From: Deltaproteobacteria bacterium | GTDB lineage: Bacteria; JAEEML01 | Assembly (NCBI GenBank): GCA_016283195.1 | Contig: JAEEML010000046.1 | Coordinates: forward strand, 1-8,752 | DNA length: 8,752 bases | Direction: 5' to 3' | Shown here: positions 1-6,722 of the stretch, piece after piece | Layout: the number at the start of each line of letters is the position of its first letter | Numbering within the stretch: the stretch's first letter is position 1 | Notes under the pieces: model-generated | What the model saw: the letters and a program-made list of their open reading frames with translations, nothing else | Told to the model about the DNA's origin: nothing | The model's database searches: none | Position numbers and translations under genes: made by a program

Positions 1-1
1 A

Positions 2-367
2 AATATAGCTAATTATTTGCAAAAAGCAGCTGTTGAAATTACCTGCACTGATTTTGCCGGCGCCTCTCAAAGCGTTAAAGAAAATGATTTTGTGTACTTT
101 GACAGCCCCTATGTTCCCGAAAGCGCCACTGCCGATTTTACCGCTTATGCTAAAAATGGTTTTAAAACGGGAGACCATGAACGGCTTGCCACCTTATTTA
201 AAGAGCTCGATCAAAAAGGGGCCAAGCTAATGCTCTCCAATAATGATGTAGAAATGGTGCGTGACCTTTATAGCGGCTATAAATTCAGCCATTTAAGCGT
301 TAAGAGACTCATCAACCGCGAAGCGGCAAAGCGCCAAGGCAAAGAAGTTATTATTACTAATTATTGA
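2..367 (+). CDS. DNA adenine methylase, Dam/DpnM (D12) family, C-terminal part
   Basis: This is the last 121 codons of an N6-adenine DNA methyltransferase that would move a methyl group from S-adenosylmethionine to adenine in a short target. The frame is open to the left edge, so the start, the N-terminal FxGG SAM-binding motif and most of the target-recognition region lie outside the window. The visible part has the family order: an EITCTDF strand, the catalytic motif IV read here as VYFDSPY (DSPY at 101-112), then FTAYAKNGF, a helix rich in charged residues, KLMLSNND, and the end motif EVIITNY, which closes D12-class enzymes. The odd point is Ser in the second position of the usual DPPY. 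Whether it is an orphan Dam or half of a restriction system cannot be told, because the upstream neighbour is missing. The family call is firm. Confidence 0.9.
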   Translation, partial: NIANYLQKAAVEITCTDFAGASQSVKENDFVYFDSPYVPESATADFTAYAKNGFKTGDHERLATLFKELDQKGAKLMLSNNDVEMVRDLYSGYKFSHLSVKRLINREAAKRQGKEVIITNY

Positions 368-583
368 GAGATATTATCATGTTGTTCCGCCCAAAGTGAA
401 CTAGGCGAATCCGCTACCTGTGAGGGCGAGAAATTGTAAAAATAGAGAACAGCAAGATGCCAATAATTTTCGGTAGTTGCCTAAATATGGCCCGCAATCG
501 CCCCAAATTCAGCTTTTAAAAACTCCCCCAAAATGATACTTCACCAGGTGTGCGCCTTAACAGCACGCATGAGGTATTTCAGG
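368..583. other. Gene-poor gap with a readable minus-strand frame
   Basis: This 216-base gap separates the methylase stop from the S51 peptidase start. I see no clear terminator hairpin for the methylase and no strong promoter. The plus strand holds only very short frames. On the minus strand one frame is open over 484-540 (19 codons) and again over 361-480 (39 codons plus a TAA that overlaps the methylase stop), the two pieces being separated by a single TAG at 481-483. Neither piece has an ATG or a ribosome-binding site. The segment could be a decayed gene end, a dispersed intergenic repeat, or chance. CACC-A-GGTG at 542-550 is a small inverted repeat of doubtful meaning. Confidence 0.4.
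571..574 (+). promoter_or_regulatory. Ribosome-binding site that selects the S51 peptidase start
   Basis: GAGG lies 9 bases before the ATG at 584. It supports that start over the in-frame codons at 533 and 569, which would add residues unlike the usual S51 N-terminus. Confidence 0.65.
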
Positions 584-1303
584 ATGATTATCTTTATAAC
601 CAGCAGTCCCTGTTTGGAAGGTGAAGCCGAGATAACAGGCATGAACGGCTTCTTGGATGACTTACGGGCGGCGGTGCCGGAAGGGGCAAAGGGGCTCTTT
701 GTCACCGCCGCTCCCGATGATGAAGGGTATAGTGACTGGTGCGCCTATTCTATGAAAAATTCTCTGGAAATATCGGGCATTAGCTTTAATTCTTATGATT
801 TGCTCGACCGGCGCACTGCCTCTGAGGCCGCCGCCTTGGTTAGCCGGAGCAATTTTATTATCTTGGGCGGCGGCCACACGCCCACCCAAAATGCCTTTTT
901 TCAGGAAATAGAGTTAAAAAAGCTCTTAAAGGGCTTTAAAGGCGTCATCATGGGCATCAGCGCCGGCAGCATGAATCTGGCTAAAACCGTCTATTCCCAC
1001 CCGGAAGAGCCGGGCGAGGCGGTAAGCCCGGAATATCAGCGCTTTTTGCCTGGCCTTAGCCTCACCACCTACCAAATTTGCCCGCATCTCCAGAAGGTGC
1101 GCTATAACATTTTAGACGGCCTCCGCCTTTTTGAAGATGTCATTTTTAAAGACAGCTTTGGCAATACCTTTTACGCCCTGCCCGATGGCAGCTATATCCG
1201 TCAGGAAAAAGGGCACGCCGTTCTGCGCGGCGAAGCCTATCTCATAAAAGATGGGGAGATGCGGGAAATCTGCCGGGAAGGCGGAGAAATTAAGTTAAAA
1301 TAA
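584..1303 (+). CDS. Peptidase S51 family protein (dipeptidase E/cyanophycinase-like)
   Basis: This is a 239-residue cytoplasmic protein with the class I glutamine-amidotransferase-like fold of peptidase S51, whose best known member, PepE, cleaves N-terminal Asp-Xaa dipeptides. The start MIIFITSSP gives the first beta strand expected for the family. FIILGGGHTP (91-100) is the glycine loop that contributes to the oxyanion site. GISAGSMN (124-131) is the nucleophile elbow with Ser126. ICPHLQ (165-170) offers His168 as the catalytic histidine, at a spacing close to that in PepE. There is no signal peptide or membrane segment. The gene stands alone and converges on the next gene, with 20 bases between the stops and no hairpin there. 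The sequence is nearer to the uncharacterised Firmicutes-type S51 proteins annotated as type 1 glutamine amidotransferase-like than to PepE, so the substrate is unknown. Confidence 0.85.
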   Translation: MIIFITSSPCLEGEAEITGMNGFLDDLRAAVPEGAKGLFVTAAPDDEGYSDWCAYSMKNSLEISGISFNSYDLLDRRTASEAAALVSRSNFIILGGGHTPTQNAFFQEIELKKLLKGFKGVIMGISAGSMNLAKTVYSHPEEPGEAVSPEYQRFLPGLSLTTYQICPHLQKVRYNILDGLRLFEDVIFKDSFGNTFYALPDGSYIRQEKGHAVLRGEAYLIKDGEMREICREGGEIKLK

Positions 1304-1323
1304 GCCTAAATAATATCAATTAA

Positions 1324-3834
1324 TTAGAATACCTGGCCGGAGAGTTTGCCGGTGACGGTGAGGCCGATGATAACATCGTTAGCAAAACCGGTATCTTTGC
1401 CTTTTTCCCGATAGAAGAAGAAATCATCGGTAACGCTAAAGCCGAGAGGCCCAATAACGTTAAGAATGAGTTTATTGTGCCAAGTGCCCTTAACTGTGGG
1501 GTTATCCACAAAATCGCTCATGAAGATATTGAGATTGGACTCGGCCATAAGGGTAAAGGGGCCAACTTCCGCCAAAGTAACGAGGTCCAAAGTATAACCG
1601 GTTTCCACACCAAAGACCACCGGGTCATTGGCATCTAAGAGCTCTTTTTGCCAGCCGCAGCCGATTTTGAACTCAAACGGTGTCCAGGGTTTCCAGCGCA
1701 CACCAAGGGTGGCTGTTAGCTCCAAGTGGTGATAATCACGCGGGGCCGGTGTAATAGTGCCATCGGCAGCTTTGGTTTCACCGGGCTTCGTAAATTCCGA
1801 TTCCAAAACCGCTTCGGCATAGGGCAGCGGAATGAACCAGGAAGGCATCATCTCTTTGAAGCCGTTATAGCGATAAAGAGCGGAGAAGGTCATTAAATCT
1901 TCGCTTTCCACATAAGGTTCGGCATCAACAGAGCTCATGCTGTAACGCAAAATAGCCTGAGCGGTAAAGAGGTGCAATGAAGAAACACCATCAGCCTTTA
2001 AATGCAGTAGGCCGCGCAAAGAGCGCTGCTCTGATCTCTGCAAGAGCGCCTGGTCATAGCCAATCTCATCTTTAACCGAGGTATCGGTGAAGCTTAATTG
2101 TCCCAATCCATAGAAATACCAGCGGGCTTTTCTCGCCAGATTGGGGAAATTTTTCACTGGGTCGATAGCTACCGGTTTTTTGCCGGTGTACATGGGATCA
2201 TTAAGATGATCTCTTGTTAAATCGGCCATAGTAGGCGGTGTGGGGCTCTTGCGCGGTTTATAAACTTTGAGGCGGCCAGTAAAGGCAGACATATAACCCT
2301 TGCGCCCGCTGGCCAAGGATTCGGCCACGCCAACGGTAAAGCGATCATCACCGGCCGGAGCGCGGCCGTTGATGGTACCGGCAGCACAATCGGCACCGTA
2401 AATAACAATGCCGCTCTTGCCGTATTTGGCTTTTTCTTCATTAACCACAGCGCAGAGGCCCAAAATTTCGCCGCCTTTGAGTTTGGCGGTGTAAACAGCG
2501 CCGTTGTCGGAAATGCCGGCAAAAAGCTGGTGCTGGCTGATATTACCCTTGATGGGGAAATATTCGGGATTAACCATATTGCTGTCGAAAATCAAAATCT
2601 CGCTGCCGGTGGCATGGCGGGTGCTCTGAGCAATAAGTTCGCCAAATTGTTCGGCGCTCATCTCACCATTAATAGCGGCGACGCTCACCGGTTTATTCAT
2701 CTCCTCGCAATAGGCTTTTACTTCGTTATCAAAAGTGCCGGCCAAGGTGCTGTCGGTTTTATCGGGGCTGATTTCAATGAGAGTGCTGTCGCCGCGCACC
2801 ATTTTCCAGCCCTCTTCGGTGCCTTCAAATTCCAAAGAGAGTTTATTAAAGCCGGTGCCGTCGGCCGGAGCCGAGAAAATAGGAGCAGCATTATTATTCA
2901 TCTCGATGCGGTAAGCCAGAGCATCGCCGCCCTCATAACCTGCAGCCAGCACCAAGTCAATATCGGCTACTGTGCGGGCCAGAGCAATGGTTTTGGCCGG
3001 AGCGGAGTTACCGTCATCAATATCGACAACGGCAATAACCAAATCGGCCCCTTTATCCTTGGCTTTAGCGGCTAGTTCTGAAGCGGCGTCATCAATTTTC
3101 TCAATGGTGAAATCCTCGGTGTTGGCTTTATCGGCCAGGCTATTCAGCTTATCGGCAGCAATACCCAGGAGGGCTATTTTCAAGCCGTTTTGCTCCACCA
3201 TGCTGTAACCGTCTTCGCTGCGCAGGCCGGTATATTTGCCCTCTTTAGCCTTAATATTACTAATAAACATGGGGATTTTTTGGGCCTGAATCTCGCTGTA
3301 ATAGGCTTTAAAAATTTCCGGATCGAGGTAAAAATCATAGCCGCCGGGGAGCACATAATCAAATTTGGCTTTGCCCCAAAGTTCGGCCAGTTCCTTGGCA
3401 CCATCCGCCCCCCTTTCCAGAAAGCGGCGAGCCATGGGCGTGGGGCCCAGGAGGCTACCGGCAGAGATAACCAAACTGTTGCCCCGTTCGGCGGCGATAG
3501 TGCCTAGAATATTGGCATAGCTGGTCTCTTTTTTGCCCTCTTCGCAGCTAAGCGGAGCAATAGCGCCGTTTAAATCGGCTAAAAAGAGCAAATCAAGTTG
3601 GCCTTTTTTGCCGATTATGCGGCTGTAATCGCGTTTATTTTTCTTTTTGCCGTCTTTATCGGCAGCCGCCACCGCTTCGGTAGCCGGAGCTTCTTCGCTC
3701 ACGGCATCGTTATTTTGGGCTTCGCTTGCGGCATCACTCACCGCGTCCGCCGCCTCAGCCTTGGCCGTTTCCGCTGCCGGATCAGCCACCTGACCCAGCA
3801 GGAACAATGAAATCACTAGCAATTCTTTCATCAT
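1324..3834 (-). CDS. Degenerate 5'-nucleotidase (UshA-like) module fused to a C-terminal outer-membrane beta-barrel
   Basis: This predicted 836-residue exported protein has four parts. Residues 1-18 form a signal peptide (Lys then LLVISLFLLG). Residues 19-68 are a low-complexity Ala/Glu/Asp linker ending in KKKNKR. Residues about 80-526 follow the UshA/CpdB family: a metallophosphoesterase-like half (LDLLFLADLNG, LVISAGSLLG, PGGYDFYLDP, IPMFISNI, LVIAVVDIDDG, LVLAAGYEGG) and the 5'-nucleotidase C-terminal half (FGELIAQSTRHATG, then VYTAKLKGGEILGL and LASGRKGYMSAF). The metal ligands are gone: DxH reads D87-L-N89, GD reads G126-S127, GNHE reads GGYD (164-167), and the later His and GHxH motifs read VVDID and AGYEG. 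It should therefore be non-catalytic. After a Pro-rich linker, residues about 570-836 show roughly a dozen alternating amphipathic strands and end in GKLSGQVF, a terminal Phe typical of barrels handled by BAM. It is the second gene of an operon behind the lytic transglycosylase. I inferred the fusion from sequence patterns only. Confidence 0.75.
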   Translation of the reverse strand: MMKELLVISLFLLGQVADPAAETAKAEAADAVSDAASEAQNNDAVSEEAPATEAVAAADKDGKKKNKRDYSRIIGKKGQLDLLFLADLNGAIAPLSCEEGKKETSYANILGTIAAERGNSLVISAGSLLGPTPMARRFLERGADGAKELAELWGKAKFDYVLPGGYDFYLDPEIFKAYYSEIQAQKIPMFISNIKAKEGKYTGLRSEDGYSMVEQNGLKIALLGIAADKLNSLADKANTEDFTIEKIDDAASELAAKAKDKGADLVIAVVDIDDGNSAPAKTIALARTVADIDLVLAAGYEGGDALAYRIEMNNNAAPIFSAPADGTGFNKLSLEFEGTEEGWKMVRGDSTLIEISPDKTDSTLAGTFDNEVKAYCEEMNKPVSVAAINGEMSAEQFGELIAQSTRHATGSEILIFDSNMVNPEYFPIKGNISQHQLFAGISDNGAVYTAKLKGGEILGLCAVVNEEKAKYGKSGIVIYGADCAAGTINGRAPAGDDRFTVGVAESLASGRKGYMSAFTGRLKVYKPRKSPTPPTMADLTRDHLNDPMYTGKKPVAIDPVKNFPNLARKARWYFYGLGQLSFTDTSVKDEIGYDQALLQRSEQRSLRGLLHLKADGVSSLHLFTAQAILRYSMSSVDAEPYVESEDLMTFSALYRYNGFKEMMPSWFIPLPYAEAVLESEFTKPGETKAADGTITPAPRDYHHLELTATLGVRWKPWTPFEFKIGCGWQKELLDANDPVVFGVETGYTLDLVTLAEVGPFTLMAESNLNIFMSDFVDNPTVKGTWHNKLILNVIGPLGFSVTDDFFFYREKGKDTGFANDVIIGLTVTGKLSGQVF

Positions 3835-3837
3835 CTT

Positions 3838-3847
3838 CACCTACCTT
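3838..3847 (-). promoter_or_regulatory. Ribosome-binding site deciding the start of the fusion protein
   Basis: The minus strand reads AAGGTAGGTG just before AAGATGATG. The AAGG lies 9 bases from the ATG at 3834, whereas an in-frame GTG at 3840 would overlap the second part (AGGTG) of this element. I therefore start at 3834. The next codon, ATG at 3831, is equally possible and changes the protein by one residue. Confidence 0.55.
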
Positions 3848-3857
3848 GTTAAAGGGT

Positions 3858-4742
3858 TTATTCTGTGCGGCCATCAGCGGCCGGAACATAAAATGGATGG
3901 GGATTTTTGGGCTGGTAGCCAAATTGCTCGGCCATCTCACCCACTATTTGCACATAAAAAGCACTGGGATTATAGCGATATATCGCTTTATAAGTGGCGC
4001 TGCCCGGCTCTATGGCTACGCCATTTTTAAAGCCGTGGCGGTGTAAATAATTGGCGCAGGAAGCTATAGCCTCAGGCCAATTGCCGAGATCAATAAAGCC
4101 GTCACCGTTTTCATCAACACCGTAAGCTTTGATACTTGATGGCATAAATTGCGGATAACCTATAGCCCCGGCATAACTGCCCATCACTGCGAGAACATCA
4201 TGTTTTTCATAAAGCTTTATCAAAGTGGCCAGTTCATTAACTGCCCAGGCGCGGCGGCGCGGATAACCGATGGCAATGGTAGCGAGAGCATTAAGAGCCC
4301 GGTAGCGCCCTTTGTGGCGGCCAAAGCGCGTCTCCACTCCGATAAGGCCGGCTAGAGCCGCCTTATCAACGGCATATTTTTCACCTGCTGCTGCGAGCTC
4401 GCTTTGGTGCTCCTCTAAAAAAGCCATACCTTCCTTAAGGCGCTCCGGCTTTATAAATATATTGCGATAACGCTCATAAGTCATGGATTTTTCGGCAGGT
4501 TTAGTCATTTGCGGCACAACGTCATCGTAATAACCGGCGCGCTTATCAGCCGCGATTTTTTCCCACACTTCGGCCTGCACTCCGGCGGCGATAAGGGCCT
4601 TTTTAACTTCGTCATAGGCCCTAACCTCACTGCCGGTAAGAGCCTTAAAGCCCCCTTCCCTAATGGGTTTCGGCTCCTCATCGGCCCGGGCAAAGCCAAC
4701 ATAACCAATAAATATTATTAAGAAAATGCTTAAAAGTCGCAT
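3858..4742 (-). CDS. Periplasmic lytic murein transglycosylase, MltB/GH103 family
   Basis: This is a 294-residue exported enzyme predicted to cut the MurNAc-GlcNAc bond of peptidoglycan, leaving 1,6-anhydro-MurNAc. Residues 1-20 are a signal peptide (MRLL, then a hydrophobic stretch, then ARA before DEE, a good signal peptidase I site). There is no lipobox Cys, so it is a soluble form rather than a lipoprotein like E. coli MltB. GVETRFG (135-141) carries the catalytic Glu137. AGAIGYPQFMPSS (191-203) is the family active-site signature. DENGDGFIDLGNW (210-222) matches the EF-hand-like calcium loop of Slt35/MltB and is followed by AIASCANYLHRHGF. The core is complete. The ATG at 4742 is preceded by AAAGGGA at 7 bases, so I prefer it to the in-frame GTG at 4778, which would put RRQR residues before the signal peptide. 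It lies 23 bases upstream of the fusion-protein gene, almost certainly in one transcript. Confidence 0.93.
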   Translation of the reverse strand: MRLLSIFLIIFIGYVGFARADEEPKPIREGGFKALTGSEVRAYDEVKKALIAAGVQAEVWEKIAADKRAGYYDDVVPQMTKPAEKSMTYERYRNIFIKPERLKEGMAFLEEHQSELAAAGEKYAVDKAALAGLIGVETRFGRHKGRYRALNALATIAIGYPRRRAWAVNELATLIKLYEKHDVLAVMGSYAGAIGYPQFMPSSIKAYGVDENGDGFIDLGNWPEAIASCANYLHRHGFKNGVAIEPGSATYKAIYRYNPSAFYVQIVGEMAEQFGYQPKNPHPFYVPAADGRTE

Positions 4743-4865
4743 TAATAAATCCCTTTGGCGCCTAAATTCTCGGCACACCGGCTAGCGGCACATTACTACA
4801 TCTAATCGCGCTCTTCTAGGTTATTTGTTATTGCAATTAAATTTATTATTCATTAAAAAGGCAGC
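4743..4865. promoter_or_regulatory. Divergent promoter region between the envelope operon and the polysaccharide pair
   Basis: The two operons start back to back, so this 123-base gap must hold both sets of start signals or a shared one. The half near the plus-strand gene is AT-rich (about 4819-4860). TATTAT at 4844-4849 matches a -10 box in five of six bases, with only a weak -35 (TTATTT, 4821-4826) at 17 bases. I cannot place a convincing minus-strand promoter. GCTAGC near 4780 is a 6-base palindrome too short to call an operator. AAAGGGA at 4750-4756 on the minus strand and AAGG at 4858-4861 on the plus strand are the two ribosome-binding sites. Confidence 0.35.
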
Positions 4866-6716
4866 ATGAAATGGGCTAGTCGAACAAACCAGCTGCTTCT
4901 TGATTTGATTGTGCTTTCACTGGCCTATTGGCTCTCCTTCTTTATCCGCTTTGAAGGCGATTTACCTAAGCGCTTTATAACATTGCTCTTTTTTACCTGG
5001 CCTTATACGCTCATTTTAAAATTTCTGGTTCTCCACATCACCGGTGTTTTAAAAATTTCCTGGCGCTATATCTCCCTAAAAGATGTCCTGCGCATCGTCC
5101 TCGCCGCTTCGATATCCTGCGCCGTTTTGCTTTTAAGCCGCGCCCTATTCGGCGAGCTAACTCTGGCTTGGAAATATGCCCACTACGGCACCATTCCCTA
5201 TGGCATTATTTTAATAGACTTTTTGCTCACCATTTTGGGGCTTTCCGGCATTAGATCATTGCGCCGCCTCGTTTCCGAGCACATAGAGCTGAAAAAAGTG
5301 CCCGATCTTCCGGAAAGGCGCGTTCTTTTGGTCGGCGCCGGGCAATCGGGAGTAACAGTGGCCAGAGAGCTTGCCGCGCACCCGGAAATGGCTCTAAAAG
5401 TCATTGGCTTTTTGGATGATGACAAAGCCAAAATCGGCACCACCATCGGCGGCATAAAAGTACTGGGCGATACCGCCGAAATTGCTTCCTGGTGCCAAAA
5501 AGAAAAAGCCGATGAAATTCTCATCGCCATCAGCAAGATAGCCGGGCCGCAAATCCGCCGCCTCACCAAACTCTGCCGGAAAACAGGCCTTGAAACCAAA
5601 ATTATTCCCAGTTTGCATGAGCTGGTGGGCGGCAATCTTTCTGTAAATAGTATCCGCGATATTTCTATTGATGACCTTTTGGGCCGCGAAGCCGTTAATC
5701 TCGATTTGGAACTTATAAACCCATTATTAAAAGATAAATGCGTGCTGGTAACCGGCGCCGGCGGCTCCATCGGCAGCGAGCTCTGCCGCCAAATCGCCAA
5801 TTTTGCCCCCAAAAATCTGCTTTTACTGGAACAAGCCGAAAATCCCCTCTTTGCTATCAGCAACGAGCTTAAAGCCAAACAAGTACCCATAACTTCCATA
5901 ATTGCCGATATTACCGATCGCGCCCGCATTGAAGATATTTTTGCTACCTATCAGCCGGAAGTGGTTTTTCATGCCGCTGCCCATAAACATGTGCCGCTCA
6001 TGGAGCTAAATCCGCAAGAGGCTATTAAAAATAATGTCACGGGCACGAGAGTAATGGCCGAAACAGCCAGTAAATTCGGGGCCAAAGCCTTTTTGATGAT
6101 TTCTACCGATAAAGCAGTCAATCCCAGCTCGGTTATGGGCGCCAGCAAGCGCATCGCCGAGCTCATTGTGCAAAGTCTTTCCGCCCGCTCGGCCACCAAG
6201 TTTGTCGCTGTGCGTTTTGGCAATGTTTTGGGTTCTTCGGGCAGCGTTATCCCCACCTTTTTGCAGCAAATTCGCGCCGGCGGGCCGGTTACCGTCACCC
6301 ACCCGGATATGCGCCGCTATTTTATGACCATACCCGAAGCCTGCCAGCTGGTTTTGGAGGCCATCTCTCTGGGCGAAGGTGGGGAAATATTTATTTTGGA
6401 CATGGGCAGCCCGGTAAAAATAGTGGATTTGGCCCGCGATTTAATCACCCTCTCCGGCTTAAAACCGGGTGAAGATATAAAAATCATTTTTACCGGTATG
6501 CGCCCGGGAGAAAAACTCTTTGAAGAGCTTTCGGTGAGCTCAGAACATGCCGAAAAGACCAAGCACCCCAAAATCTTTATCGGGCGCATTGCCGCTGCCG
6601 ACAGCCAAGCTCTGGCCCAAAAGGTCAGCGCGCTGGAAAAAGCCGCAGGAGAAAACAACGCCGCCGCCCTGCCGGCTCTCATTAAAGCCATTGTACCGGA
6701 ATACAGCGGAGCTTAG
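4866..6716 (+). CDS. Membrane-bound nucleotide-sugar 4,6-dehydratase, WbpM/CapD/FlaA1-like
   Basis: This 616-residue inner-membrane protein probably converts UDP-GlcNAc (or a related UDP-sugar) to its 4-keto-6-deoxy form, the first step towards rare deoxy-amino sugars of O-antigen, capsule or protein glycans. Residues about 8-130 hold four hydrophobic segments. RRVLLVGAGQSGVTVARE (151-168) starts the first Rossmann fold, which is the CoA_binding_3-type domain. KCVLVTGAGGSIGSELCRQ (291-309) starts the NAD(P)-binding catalytic domain. FHAAAHKHVPLME (368-380) follows the family. STDKAVNPSSVMGASK (413-428) contains the catalytic set, with Ser413, Met424 where many short-chain dehydrogenases have Tyr, and Lys428, as in WbpM. 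GMRPGEKLFEEL (544-555) is the conserved end region. The length is typical for the long membrane form. AAGG sits 4 bases before the only plausible ATG. The substrate is inferred from family. Confidence 0.93.
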   Translation: MKWASRTNQLLLDLIVLSLAYWLSFFIRFEGDLPKRFITLLFFTWPYTLILKFLVLHITGVLKISWRYISLKDVLRIVLAASISCAVLLLSRALFGELTLAWKYAHYGTIPYGIILIDFLLTILGLSGIRSLRRLVSEHIELKKVPDLPERRVLLVGAGQSGVTVARELAAHPEMALKVIGFLDDDKAKIGTTIGGIKVLGDTAEIASWCQKEKADEILIAISKIAGPQIRRLTKLCRKTGLETKIIPSLHELVGGNLSVNSIRDISIDDLLGREAVNLDLELINPLLKDKCVLVTGAGGSIGSELCRQIANFAPKNLLLLEQAENPLFAISNELKAKQVPITSIIADITDRARIEDIFATYQPEVVFHAAAHKHVPLMELNPQEAIKNNVTGTRVMAETASKFGAKAFLMISTDKAVNPSSVMGASKRIAELIVQSLSARSATKFVAVRFGNVLGSSGSVIPTFLQQIRAGGPVTVTHPDMRRYFMTIPEACQLVLEAISLGEGGEIFILDMGSPVKIVDLARDLITLSGLKPGEDIKIIFTGMRPGEKLFEELSVSSEHAEKTKHPKIFIGRIAAADSQALAQKVSALEKAAGENNAAALPALIKAIVPEYSGA

Positions 6717-6722
6717 CTTTTT

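Noticed and set aside
542-550. CACC-A-GGTG inverted repeat upstream of the S51 gene as an operator
   Set aside because: The half sites are only four bases and no regulator gene is nearby, so chance is likely.
1304-1323. Possible shared terminator between the convergent S51 and fusion-protein genes
   Set aside because: The 20-base gap is AT-rich and contains the palindrome-like AATTAATT at its edge, but there is no GC stem followed by a T-run.
2530-3075. 181-codon plus-strand open frame inside the nucleotidase-barrel gene
   Set aside because: It is antisense to a gene with recognisable domains, has no ribosome-binding site or recognisable motif, and the host gene's codon bias readily produces open antisense frames.
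3726-4046. 106-codon plus-strand frame across the junction of the two minus-strand envelope genes
   Set aside because: It overlaps both real genes antisense, is Pro-rich at its start from the Ala-rich linker codons, and has no credible start signal.
4743-4778. Longer lytic transglycosylase with a 12-residue N-terminal extension from a GTG at 4778
   Set aside because: A good ribosome-binding site (AAAGGGA, 7 bases) precedes the internal ATG at 4742, which directly begins a normal signal peptide.
5198-5929. 243-codon minus-strand open frame opposite the dehydratase gene
   Set aside because: The opposing frame encodes conserved Rossmann motifs throughout. The antisense product is Ser/Arg/Pro-rich with no family features.
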